Assembly (NCBI RefSeq): GCF_041431415.1
Contig: NZ_CP107845.1
Coordinates: forward strand, 6,448,001-6,512,000
From: Streptomyces sp. NBC_00513
Lineage (GTDB): Bacteria > Actinomycetota > Actinomycetes > Streptomycetales > Streptomycetaceae
Direction of reading: 5' to 3'
Length of the DNA: 64,000 nucleotides
The stretch's first letter is position 1; every line of letters starts with the position of its first letter. The position numbers and the translations under genes are program-made. Of this stretch, positions 47,520 through 56,015 are shown one piece after another. The notes beneath the pieces are model-generated. The model searched no databases. It saw nothing but the letters and a program-made list of their open reading frames with translations, and was not told where the DNA came from.

Positions 47520-48174
47520 CATCTGGGCGTTTCCGCAGGTCAGCGGCGTGACGCCGGGGTTCTGGTCAGCAATCGGTCAGCATCAGCCCCTTGGGTCGTT
47601 CATAGCGTCACACTCAACCCCCAGCGTCGGCAGCAGCGTTTCGCCGGGCGAGAGAGGGGACCCGAACGTGACTGACCCCGCCGTAGGTGTACGCCCACCC
47701 GCTTTAGCGCGCCGACTTCCCGGCCGAGGAAAGCGGCGCACGGATGTCCTGCGCGAGTACGAGTAACTCAATTCCGAACGCCACAGCGGCCGGTGGCCGT
47801 TCGTCTGGGCGGGCCGCATCTCGATGCCGGAACAAGCCCCCTGATCAGGTCGAACCCGTACACCACTTCCCTGGACGCAACCAGCTTGTCTGTCGGCGGG
47901 CCCGGAAGCACCGCGAGCACTGCGATCCCTGGGCCAATTCCCGTCGGCTGCTCGACAAGTGTGTCGACCGGCATGCCCGCGCCCCCCCGTGAAGGTTCTT
48001 CGGACCAGCCACACGGCCCAACAGGACAGAGCGCGTCGCCGAAGCAACACATGGTGCGGACCGATCGAGGTGCACGGATGTCTGCATCTGCTGGTGCGGA
48101 CTGCTCATCAGATCGCCTACGTGATAGGAATGTTCGTTTACTGATCAGATTATGACCATGGGGGATGGGGTCGC
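47520..48174. other. Region between the panD fragment and the RHS gene
   Basis: 655 bp with lower coding signal and patches of lower GC toward the right end (around 48120-48160). It holds a 32-codon ORF (47668-47766) and a stretch near 47568-47592 that resembles 54018-54042 on the other side of the insertion, hinting that the duplicated flanks extend beyond the panD segment. I see no other gene I can support. Confidence 0.45.
47668..47766 (+). pseudogene. Short ORF, possible gene remnant
   Basis: GTG 47668 with GAGAGGGGA upstream opens a 32-aa frame (start MTDPAVGVRPPALARRL, basic, ending VLREYE). Too short for a domain; looks like the N-terminal stub of a lost gene or chance. Confidence 0.25.
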
Positions 48175-51100
48175 GTGGCTGTCACGGTGCCCGACTGGGC
48201 GGACACACTGCTGGACCTCATCGGTGTGGCTTGGCCGAACGTGGACGAGGACGCCTACCGGGAGATGGCCGACGCACTCCGCGAGTTCGCCGAGGATCTG
48301 CTGGACGACGGCCAGCTCGCCAACAACCACGTCGAGCGCCTCCTCTCGGCCAGTAAGGGCGAGTCGATCGAGGCCCTGAACCGGCACTGGAACACGGTCA
48401 AGGGCAAGCACTTCAAGGACATCGCGGAAGCCGCCCGCACCATCGCCAGTGCGATGGACATGGCGGCCGGAGCCGTCGAGGGCATGAAGTACGCGGCTCT
48501 CGTCCAGTTGGGCTACCTCGCCGCCGAAGCCGGCATAGCCCTCTCCCTCATCCCGGTCACCGCCGGCCTCTCCGCCCTGTTCGGCGCTGCCGCGATGCGC
48601 CTGACCCAGGAAGTCGTGAAGCGACTCATCAAGGAGTGCGTCGAGGAAGCCGTCGGCTACATCGTCTCCGCCATGACCGAACCGGCCGTCGCCGCCCTGG
48701 AAGGGATGGCCGCCGACCTCGTCGTCCAGCTCGGCTCGATGGCCCTCGGCTTCCAGGACGGCGTCGACCTCGGCCAGACCAAGAACGCCGGAAAGGACGG
48801 ATTCAACGACGGGGTCCAGTCCGGCAAGGAAGCCTTCCACCTCGCCTCCGCAGGCGGCGGCTCCGGTGGGGGAGGCACCGGCCTGGTCGACCTGCACATC
48901 GAGCACAGCGAGCACGACCGCGCCGGCACCAGTCTCACCACCGTCAGCACCGGCATCCACGGCAAGACCAGCTCCAAGCTGACCAAAGCCAAGTCCCACC
49001 ATGGTCGCACCCGAGGCCGTGACTCGATAGCACAGGCCATCGACCCCGTCGCCGACAAGGCATTGGCAGCCCTCACCAAGGCCACCAAGGCGATGGGCGA
49101 CCACGTCGGCACCACACTCCCCAAAGCCGTCAAGCGGATATCCACCGACCACAAGAAGAACGACCAGGTCATCGGCGACGGCTTCAACCGGATCAAGGGC
49201 AAGGATCGCGATGGCGGCCAGGGCGGCCCCGGCAAGGGCAGCCCCGTAGACCGTCACAAGAGCGACGCGGATGTCCGCACCAAGCCGGACTCACTGCGCG
49301 TGGCCAAGGACGATCCGCGGCGCAACAGCATCCCGTTGAATGGCAAGACGTGCAAGAACGACCCGATCGACGTCGCCACGGGCGAGATGACCCTGCCCCA
49401 GACCGACCTCGTGCTCCCCGGCACCCTGCCGCTCACCCTCAGCCGAACCCACCTGTCGGAATACCGCTACGGACAGTGGTTCGGCCGCAGCTGGGCCTCC
49501 ACACTCGACGAGCGGCTCGAAGCCGACCCGCTCGGCGGCGGTCTCATCTGGGCGCGCGAGGACGGCTCCCTGCTCGTCTACCCCCAGTTTCCGCAGGCGG
49601 GCGACGAACCCGTGCTGCCGCTCGAAGGGCCCCGGCTCCCGCTCACCCACAGCGGGGAGGCCGACGCGCACGCGACGTACCGGATAACCGACCCGCACAC
49701 CGGCACCTCGCGGTACTTCACGGGCAGCCCGTACAACGCCTCGCCGGCGTACTGGCTCACCGAGATCGAGGACCGCAACGGCAACGGCATCACCTACAGC
49801 CGGCAGAGTGACGGCGCACCCGCCACGGTCAGCCATGACGGCGGCTACCAGGTGCAGGTCGTCACCGGCCGGGGGCGCATCGAGTCGCTCCTGCTGCGCA
49901 CTCCGTCGGGACCCGTCACCGTTCTGACGTACGACTACGACGAGCGCGGCAACCTGAACGCCGTCACCAACTCCTCCGGCCTGCCGCTGCGCTTCACCTA
50001 CGACGACGCCGACCGCATCACCTCGTGGACCGATCGCAACGGCTCGACCTTCCGGTACGTGTACGACGGCGCCGGCCGCGTCGTGGAAACCATCGGACCG
50101 GACGGCTACATGTCGTCCTCGTTCGCCTACGACACCGCAGACCGCGTCACCCGGTACACCGACTCGACCGGCGCCACCACCACCTTCCAGCTGAACGAGC
50201 TGCTCCAGGTCGTCGCCACCACCGACCCGCTCGGCCACACCACCCGCACCGACTACGACGCCTACGACCGCGTCCTTGCCGAGACGGACCCGCTGGGACG
50301 GACCACGACCGTCGAGTACGACGACGCCGGCCGCCCCCTCGCCCTCATACGCGCTGACGGCCACCGCACCACCGTGACGTACAACGGCCAGGGCCTGCCC
50401 GCCACCCTCACCGAACCTGATGGCGCCGTCTGGCAGCACACCTACGACGACCACGGCAACCGGACCGCTCTCACCGACCCGGCCGGCGCCGTCACGGCGT
50501 ACACCTACAACGGACGCGGCGCGCTCACCGCCGCGACCGACCCCACCGGGCAGACGGTCCGGATCGGACGTACCGCGGTGGGACTCGTCGAGAGCCTCAC
50601 CGACCCCGCGGATTCGGTCACCACCCATGCGTACGACCCGTTCGGTCGTCTGGCCACCCATACCGACCCCCTTGGCGGCACGACAGGTCTGACCTGGTCG
50701 GTCGAAGGACTCCTGACCTCCCGCACCGGACAGGGCGGGAGCACCGAACAGTGGTCCTACGACGGGGAAGGCAACTGCACCTCCCACACGGACCCGCTGG
50801 GCCAAGTCACTACCCACGAGTACACCCACTTCGACCTTCCCACGGCCCGCACCACCCCCGATGGGGTCCGGCACGTCTTCCGGCACGACTCCGAGCTCCG
50901 CCTGACAGAGGTCACCAACGCCCAAGGCCTCATCTGGCGCTACGGCTATGACCCCACCGGACAGCTGGTCTCGGAGACCGACTTCAACGGGCACACACTC
51001 GCCTATGCCTACGACCCCGCCGGTTTCCTCGTGGCCCGCACCAACGCCGCCGGCCAGAGCACTCGCTACCTTTACGACACCGTGGGCAATCCGGTGGAGA

Positions 51101-52926
51101 AGGACATCGCCGGAAGTCCGATCAGCTATGCCCACGACCCGTGCGGCCGGCTCCTGCGAGCAGTCGCACCAGACTCGGTTCTGGAGTACGCCTACGACGC
51201 TGCGGGTCGTGTCGTAGGCGAAAGCATCGACGGCCGGACCGTACACACGACGTGCGATGCTGCCGGACGGAGAACGAGCCGCACCACACCCTCCGGCACC
51301 ACGACGACGTACACCTACGACGAGGCCGGCCACCGCGCCACCCTCACCAGCGCCGGACGGACCCTGTCCTTCAGTCACAACGCCGTCGGCCGTGAAACGC
51401 TGCGCACCCTGGCAGGCGCGTTCACCCTCACGCACACGTGGGACCCTGCCGGCCGGTTGGACGAGCAGACCCTCACCGGCCCCTGCTCCCCGAACCCGCT
51501 CCAGAAGCGCTCGCACACCTACAGCCTGGACGGGCACCTGAGCGCCGTCACCGACCAGAGGGGAGGCCGCCGCACCTTCACCCTCGACAGGGCAGGGCGG
51601 GTCACGGCCGTCGACGCGGCGGGGTGGAGCGAGAAGTACGCCTACGACTTGGAAGGCAACCAAAGCAGCGGCCACTGGCCGGGCGGCCTGCCCGGCGCCG
51701 AGTCCCAGGGCGGACGCGACTACAACGGCACCTGCCTCACCCGCGCCGGATCCGTCCGTTACGAACATGACGCCCAGGGCCGCATCACCCTGCGGCAAAG
51801 GCCCCGACTCTCCCGGAAGCCCGACACCTGGCGCTACACCTGGGACACCGAGGACCGCCTCGTCGCGGTGACCACGCCCGACGGGACGCGCTGGCGTTAC
51901 CGGTACGACCCGCTCGGCCGACGCATCGCCAAGCAGCGGATGGCCTCCGACGGCACGAGCGCCGTCGAGGAGACACTCTTCGCCTGGGACGGCAGCACCC
52001 TCGCCGAACAGACCACCCGTGTCGCCCACAGCCCGGAGGAACTCAGCCTCACCTGGGATCACGACGGCTACAAGCCGCTCCTCCAAGTCGAGAGCAAGGC
52101 CTGGGTCGATGTCCCGCAGAACGTCATCGACCAGCGATTCTTCGCGATCGTCACCGACCAGATCGGCACCCCCACCGAGCTCGTCGACGAAAACGGCCGC
52201 ATCGCCTGGCGCAGCCAGAGCACGCTGTGGGGCACCACGGTCTGGAACCGGGACGCCACTGCACACACGCCACTACGCTTCCCTGGCCAGTACTTCGATC
52301 CCGAGACCGAGCTCCACCACAACTACTTCCGTCACTACGACCCGCAGACCGCTCGCTACCTCACTCTCGATCCACTGGGGCTTGACCCGGCGCCCAACCC
52401 GGCCACCTACGTGGCCAACCCCCACACGGACTACGACCCGCTCGGCCTCAAGCCATGCGACGAGTCGGACCCGACCTGGGGTGGCCGCGTTCGCTACAGC
52501 AGCGGTCCTGGAGGCCGCGCAGGCGTCATGCGCGCCACCATCGAACCGGGCATGACCGGCGGCACGACCAAGCCACCGTCCAAGGTCTTGGGCTACGAGA
52601 AGCGCAAAAACCTCAACAAGACGCATCTCTTGGGCGCGCAGATCGGCGGGTCGAACAAGGACTCGCGCAACTTCGTGACCATGCACCGCTTCGCCAACTC
52701 GCCGGTCATGAAGAAGATCGAAGACCAGATCCGCGCCGCGGTCGACGCAGGAGAGACCATCGAGTACACGGTCACTCCTGTCTACTCAAGCGCTACCGAC
52801 CCCACCGACGTGATCCCCAAAGGCCTGATGATCCATGCCCGGGGTAACCGGGGATTCCAGTTCACTCCCTATGAGGGCGGATCAGCGGTCAATCACATCA
52901 CTATCCTTAACGTCCCCAAGCACTGA
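48175..52926 (+). CDS. RHS-repeat polymorphic toxin with C-terminal nuclease domain
   Basis: A 1583-aa toxin. Residues 1 to about 110 are a helical WXG100/LXG-like export domain, then a hydrophobic stretch (about 105-150) and a linker. A DUF6531-type domain (DPIDVATGEMTLPQTDLVLPG, about 395-415) leads into more than a dozen RHS/YD repeats (YDYDERGNLNAVT, TYDEAGHRATLTS and others). The RHS core ends LTLDPLGL and YDPLGL at about 1420. The variable tip (1425-1583) resembles Endonuclease_NS_2 nucleases: THLLGAQIGGSNKDSRNFVTMH with likely catalytic H1484 and N. The RHS shell should encase the toxin until release. No signal peptide, so type VII-like export is inferred. The SUKH gene 23 bp downstream should be its immunity gene. 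GTG start preceded by GGGGATGGGG. Confidence 0.88.
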   Translation: MAVTVPDWADTLLDLIGVAWPNVDEDAYREMADALREFAEDLLDDGQLANNHVERLLSASKGESIEALNRHWNTVKGKHFKDIAEAARTIASAMDMAAGAVEGMKYAALVQLGYLAAEAGIALSLIPVTAGLSALFGAAAMRLTQEVVKRLIKECVEEAVGYIVSAMTEPAVAALEGMAADLVVQLGSMALGFQDGVDLGQTKNAGKDGFNDGVQSGKEAFHLASAGGGSGGGGTGLVDLHIEHSEHDRAGTSLTTVSTGIHGKTSSKLTKAKSHHGRTRGRDSIAQAIDPVADKALAALTKATKAMGDHVGTTLPKAVKRISTDHKKNDQVIGDGFNRIKGKDRDGGQGGPGKGSPVDRHKSDADVRTKPDSLRVAKDDPRRNSIPLNGKTCKNDPIDVATGEMTLPQTDLVLPGTLPLTLSRTHLSEYRYGQWFGRSWASTLDERLEADPLGGGLIWAREDGSLLVYPQFPQAGDEPVLPLEGPRLPLTHSGEADAHATYRITDPHTGTSRYFTGSPYNASPAYWLTEIEDRNGNGITYSRQSDGAPATVSHDGGYQVQVVTGRGRIESLLLRTPSGPVTVLTYDYDERGNLNAVTNSSGLPLRFTYDDADRITSWTDRNGSTFRYVYDGAGRVVETIGPDGYMSSSFAYDTADRVTRYTDSTGATTTFQLNELLQVVATTDPLGHTTRTDYDAYDRVLAETDPLGRTTTVEYDDAGRPLALIRADGHRTTVTYNGQGLPATLTEPDGAVWQHTYDDHGNRTALTDPAGAVTAYTYNGRGALTAATDPTGQTVRIGRTAVGLVESLTDPADSVTTHAYDPFGRLATHTDPLGGTTGLTWSVEGLLTSRTGQGGSTEQWSYDGEGNCTSHTDPLGQVTTHEYTHFDLPTARTTPDGVRHVFRHDSELRLTEVTNAQGLIWRYGYDPTGQLVSETDFNGHTLAYAYDPAGFLVARTNAAGQSTRYLYDTVGNPVEKDIAGSPISYAHDPCGRLLRAVAPDSVLEYAYDAAGRVVGESIDGRTVHTTCDAAGRRTSRTTPSGTTTTYTYDEAGHRATLTSAGRTLSFSHNAVGRETLRTLAGAFTLTHTWDPAGRLDEQTLTGPCSPNPLQKRSHTYSLDGHLSAVTDQRGGRRTFTLDRAGRVTAVDAAGWSEKYAYDLEGNQSSGHWPGGLPGAESQGGRDYNGTCLTRAGSVRYEHDAQGRITLRQRPRLSRKPDTWRYTWDTEDRLVAVTTPDGTRWRYRYDPLGRRIAKQRMASDGTSAVEETLFAWDGSTLAEQTTRVAHSPEELSLTWDHDGYKPLLQVESKAWVDVPQNVIDQRFFAIVTDQIGTPTELVDENGRIAWRSQSTLWGTTVWNRDATAHTPLRFPGQYFDPETELHHNYFRHYDPQTARYLTLDPLGLDPAPNPATYVANPHTDYDPLGLKPCDESDPTWGGRVRYSSGPGGRAGVMRATIEPGMTGGTTKPPSKVLGYEKRKNLNKTHLLGAQIGGSNKDSRNFVTMHRFANSPVMKKIEDQIRAAVDAGETIEYTVTPVYSSATDPTDVIPKGLMIHARGNRGFQFTPYEGGSAVNHITILNVPKH

Positions 52927-52949
52927 CCTGCCGATACAGGAGCGTCATC

Positions 52950-53495
52950 ATGAATCCCACCGTGGAACGCCTCACGCAGCTCATCCCTCCTCCGCAGGAA
53001 TCGGCTGCGCGCGACTGGGCGGACATCCAGGGCCGTCTTGGCCATGCACTGCCCGAGGACTACAAGGAGCTCATCGACCTGTACGGCGGGGGCCTCTTCG
53101 ACGAGACGATCTGGGTCCTCGAGCCCGACTGCGAGGACAAGAACTACGACCTCTACACGATGGTCGAAGAGCGTGCCGAAGTCCTGGCCCGCCTGTGGGG
53201 CGGAGACCGCGGCGAGCCCAAGCCCCGCGAGCTCGCATCCCCCGGCACCGGCCTGGTGCCGTTCGCCTACATTGAGGGCACGGGAGCCTTTCTGTACTGG
53301 CTCACCCGGGAGGGCCAGGACCCTGCGGACTGGACGGTGATGGCCGATGCCGGTCGCGGCCCTGAGTGGGAAAGCTACCCGGCGCCTTGCGTCGAGTTCA
53401 TCGTGTCCGCTCTCACCGGTGAAATCCGAACCGACATCCTCAGTGAACTTCCCGCCGACACACACGAATTCGAATCGAACGACGATATTCTCTGA
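52950..53495 (+). CDS. SUKH (SMI1/KNR4) immunity protein
   Basis: A 181-aa SUKH-domain protein (WADIQGRLGHALPEDYKELIDLYGGGLFDETIWVLEP, GTGLVPFAYIEGTGAFLYWLTREG, PCVEFIVSALTGEI). SUKH domains neutralise many polymorphic nuclease toxins by direct binding. Directly downstream of the RHS toxin (23 bp, AGGAG eight bases before the ATG), so it is the predicted cognate immunity protein. Confidence 0.88.
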   Translation: MNPTVERLTQLIPPPQESAARDWADIQGRLGHALPEDYKELIDLYGGGLFDETIWVLEPDCEDKNYDLYTMVEERAEVLARLWGGDRGEPKPRELASPGTGLVPFAYIEGTGAFLYWLTREGQDPADWTVMADAGRGPEWESYPAPCVEFIVSALTGEIRTDILSELPADTHEFESNDDIL

Positions 53496-53565
53496 ATTGG
53501 TCCCACGGGGTGTGGCCTCGAACGAGGGCGCCGAATGTGGCCGAGCCCCTTGATTCCGACATCAC

Positions 53566-53905
53566 CTCGTCCGACGCGGCGAAGATCTCCTCGGCCAGAC
53601 GCTCGGCCATCCTCGGCGCCTGCGGCCGCAGTAGGGTGACCGGTCGCCGTCTGCCGGCCTTGTGTATCTGGGCCGGTGACCCGAACCGCTCCAGCGGAGT
53701 CAACACGGCCGGGTGCTGCAACCGCGGCCCAGGACCCGTTCCGGCGACGCATGGATCCGGGTCAGGGGGCCGAGGAGCCGGTTCGCGACCCGAGTGGCCT
53801 CGCCGGCCAGGTCGTCGTCGAAGCCGACGATCATCTCGCCCTCGCCGTCGATCGCCCGCAGCGTGTGGGGCTGCGGCGTGCGCGAGGCGCCAAGCTTCCG
53901 CTGAA
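53566..53905 (-). mobile_element. Decayed IS110-family transposase fragment
   Basis: Two minus-strand frames that join into the middle part of an IS110-type transposase: PHTLRAIDGEGEMIVGFDDD, then GEATRVANRLLGPLTRIHA up to about 53735, followed after a frameshift by HPAVLTPLERFGSPAQIHKAG and APRMAERLAEEIFA down to about 53570. The N-terminal DEDD catalytic part and the C-terminal domain with the catalytic Ser are missing. It lies inside the insertion, just left of the right panD leader copy. Confidence 0.75.
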
Positions 53906-54057
53906 TCCCTTGCCGTCTTACCTGCGTTCTCGATGAAGACGCCTGTCGGCCGTCCGCGATCACGAGCATCCCGGTCCGAGCAGTCCCCGTGCTGCCTGAT
54001 GACGCGCCGGAAAAGCCGGCAATCAGTCAGCGTGAGTCCTGAAAGTCCTGGCGACAG
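53906..54057. other. Remainder between the IS110 fragment and the panD promoter
   Basis: Short non-coding stretch with no gene I can support. Part of it (54018-54042) resembles 47568-47592 on the left side of the insertion. Confidence 0.4.
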
Positions 54058-54086
54058 CTGACCGAACATGCCAATCGTTGTACGCT
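54058..54086 (+). promoter_or_regulatory. panD promoter candidate
   Basis: CTGACC (54058-54063) and TACGCT (54081-54086) separated by 17 bp. The -10 element lies inside the duplicated segment (TACTCT in the left copy) but the -35 does not, so only the right copy looks transcribable from this site. Confidence 0.45.
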
Positions 54087-54176
54087 GCCGGGACCGCCCT
54101 TGACCTGCGTGAAGCAGGCAGGGAGCAGACAATCCGGGAGTTTCTCCATGCTTCGTACCATGTTCAAGTCCAAGAT
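54075..54176 (+). repeat. Right copy of the panD leader (direct repeat with 47415-47516)
   Basis: Holds the panD -10 box, the leader and the first nine to ten codons. Within the leader a small hairpin CCTGC-GTGAA-GCAGG (54104-54118) is kept in the left copy through a G-T pair, suggesting a structured 5' leader. Confidence 0.85.
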
Positions 54177-54567
54177 CCACCGGGCCACCGTGACCCAGGC
54201 CGACCTGCACTACGTCGGGTCGGTCACCGTCGACGCCGACCTGTTGGACGCGGCCGACCTGCTGCCCGGGGAGTTGGTCCACATCGTGGACATCACCAAC
54301 GGCGCGCGGTTGGAGACGTACGTCATCGAGGGCGAGCGCGGGTCCGGTGTCATCGGGATCAACGGCGCCGCCGCCCACCTCGTGCACCCCGGGGACCTGG
54401 TCATCCTCATCAGCTACGCGCAGGTCGAGGACGCCGAGGCCCGGGTGCTGAAGCCCCGCGTCGTGCACGTGGACGCGGACAACCGCATCATCGAGCTGGG
54501 TGCGGATCCCTCCGCGCCCGTACCGGGAACGGATCAGGAGCGCAGCCCCCACGCGGTTGCCGTCTGA
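54148..54567 (+). CDS. panD: Aspartate 1-decarboxylase
   Basis: A 139-aa pyruvoyl enzyme that converts L-aspartate to beta-alanine for pantothenate and CoA synthesis. The self-cleavage site is HYVGS with the break between G24 and S25; S25 becomes the pyruvoyl group. Conserved [19 protein letters not shown] and [17 protein letters not shown] follow. Length is normal for actinobacterial PanD. Part of an operon with a GNAT acetyltransferase (21 bp downstream) and a racemase-like gene. Its 5' region is duplicated 6.7 kb upstream. Confidence 0.96.
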   Translation: MLRTMFKSKIHRATVTQADLHYVGSVTVDADLLDAADLLPGELVHIVDITNGARLETYVIEGERGSGVIGINGAAAHLVHPGDLVILISYAQVEDAEARVLKPRVVHVDADNRIIELGADPSAPVPGTDQERSPHAVAV

Positions 54568-54588
54568 CGAGGTCGGGAGTCGGGAACC

Positions 54589-54942
54589 ATGGCGGACGAG
54601 CCGACGATCGTGTTCGAGGACGACCGAGAGGCCGGGCGGTTGCTCGCCGTCGAGGAAGGGGTCGCGGTCGGCTTCATCGCCTACTTCGTCCTCGCGGAGG
54701 AACCCCACGCCCTGGTGGCGGTCCACACGATCGTCGAGCCCGGGCACGAAGGGCGGGGCATCGCGGGGCGTCTGGTGGAGACCTTCCACACGATCGCCGC
54801 GGCCGAGGGGGTGCCCGTGGTGCCGCTCTGCCCGTATGCCGCGAGTTGGGCCGCCAAACACCCCGACCTGGCGCGCGTGGCCCCGGCGGAGGTCGTGGCG
54901 GCGGCCGAGGCGCAGCTCGCCTCGGATTCCGACCTGTGGTGA
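54589..54942 (+). CDS. GNAT-family N-acetyltransferase (YjdJ-like, short)
   Basis: A 117-aa protein with the core of a GNAT fold: strands VGFIAYFVLA and LVAVHTIVEP, then the acetyl-CoA loop GHEGRGIAGRLVETFHTIAAAEG, ending PLCPYAASWAAKHPDLA. This matches the YjdJ/DUF (PF14542) type of minimal acetyltransferases. It directly follows panD; in enterobacteria a GNAT protein (PanZ/PanM) triggers PanD maturation, but actinobacterial PanD is thought not to need one, so a link is speculative. Confidence 0.82.
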   Translation: MADEPTIVFEDDREAGRLLAVEEGVAVGFIAYFVLAEEPHALVAVHTIVEPGHEGRGIAGRLVETFHTIAAAEGVPVVPLCPYAASWAAKHPDLARVAPAEVVAAAEAQLASDSDLW

Positions 54943-55883
54943 CGGACGCCGCCGCGGCGGCCCACGCGGCCCTGACGCTGCTGCACACGTCCGCGACGCA
55001 CGTCCCGGTCTTCGACGCGCTGCGCGATCGGGATCACCCGGGCGCCGTCCTACGGCACCTGGTGGTGCCGGAGTTGCTGGACCGGGCCCGCGCGGAGGGC
55101 CCGGAGGCGGTGGCGCCGGCGGTCCGGGAACTGCTCGGCGGGTGCTCCGGCCCCGTGCTGGTCACCTGTTCGACGATCGGTGCGGTCGTGGAGGCGCAGG
55201 CCGGGCCGCTGGGGGTGGCGTTGTTCCGGGTGGACCGGCCGATGGCCGCCGAGGCGGTCCGGATCGGCGGCCGGATCACCGTACTGGCCTCGTTGGAGTC
55301 CACGCTGGCTCCGACCGCGGGGCTGCTGGCCGAGGAGGCGGGGACGCGCGAGGTGTCCGTTCGGACACGGGTGGTCGCCGGAGCCTGGGACCGGTTCGCG
55401 GCCGGTGACGAAGCCGGCTCCCTCGCCCTGGTGGCCGAGGCGATCGACGCCGTCACGGACACGGACGTCATCCTCCTCGCCCAGGGCTCGATGGCCGGCG
55501 CCGCGGCATCGGCCACGACCCTGATCCCGGTCCTGACGGGCCCCGCCCGGGGCCTGGCCGCCGCGCTCGGCCGTCAGTCGGTACGTGCGTCCGCCGGTCG
55601 GCCGTCCTCCGGGGGGCGTACCGCAGGGGTTCCGGGGAAGGTGGGACACATGGTGCGAATCGAAGAGCAGACCCAGCCTCCGGTCCCCGGCCCCGACCCG
55701 CAGCCCCCGGTGCCGGGACCCGATCCGACGCCGGGGCCCCGACCGTTCCCTGATCCCGAGCCGCCCACGCCGAGGCCGGCGCCGCCCGTACCCGGCCCGG
55801 TGCCCGAGCCCGACCCGATCCCGGCGCCGCCCGGACCGGCCCCCGTGCCGCAGCCCGGCCCGCTCGGCTCGATCGGGGCCTGA
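54939..55883 (+). CDS. Asp/Glu racemase-like protein with proline-rich tail
   Basis: A 314-aa open frame. Residues 1 to about 215 are an Asp/Glu/hydantoin racemase-type fold with one catalytic Cys (VLVTCSTIGAVVEAQ); the second catalytic Cys of true racemases is replaced by Gln (VILLAQGSMAG). From about residue 238 the frame is almost pure Pro-Gly-Asp-rich (PPVPGPDPQPP). A start at ATG 55650 (MVRIEEQTQ) with a G-rich ribosome site could instead make this tail a separate small protein. GTG start overlaps the GNAT stop (GTGA). Confidence 0.7.
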   Translation: MTDAAAAAHAALTLLHTSATHVPVFDALRDRDHPGAVLRHLVVPELLDRARAEGPEAVAPAVRELLGGCSGPVLVTCSTIGAVVEAQAGPLGVALFRVDRPMAAEAVRIGGRITVLASLESTLAPTAGLLAEEAGTREVSVRTRVVAGAWDRFAAGDEAGSLALVAEAIDAVTDTDVILLAQGSMAGAAASATTLIPVLTGPARGLAAALGRQSVRASAGRPSSGGRTAGVPGKVGHMVRIEEQTQPPVPGPDPQPPVPGPDPTPGPRPFPDPEPPTPRPAPPVPGPVPEPDPIPAPPGPAPVPQPGPLGSIGA

Positions 55884-56015
55884 GACCCGAACCCGGCCCG
55901 GTCGAGGTCCGCTCGACCGGGGTCCGGGCCGCCTCGGGCCCGCTCGGGGTCCGGTGCGCGTCGGCCCGCGCGCCGTGCGGCAGTGGGGGGTGGACGGTCT
56001 CCCGTCCGCAGTGCG

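Noticed and set aside
47744..48052. Overlapping short frames on both strands between the panD fragment and the RHS gene
   Set aside because: No ribosome-binding sites in place, no domain, and frames on both strands of similar quality.
49291..52266. A 991-codon minus-strand frame antisense to the RHS gene
   Set aside because: It mirrors the YD repeats, so its length comes from the repeat codon pattern rather than from coding.
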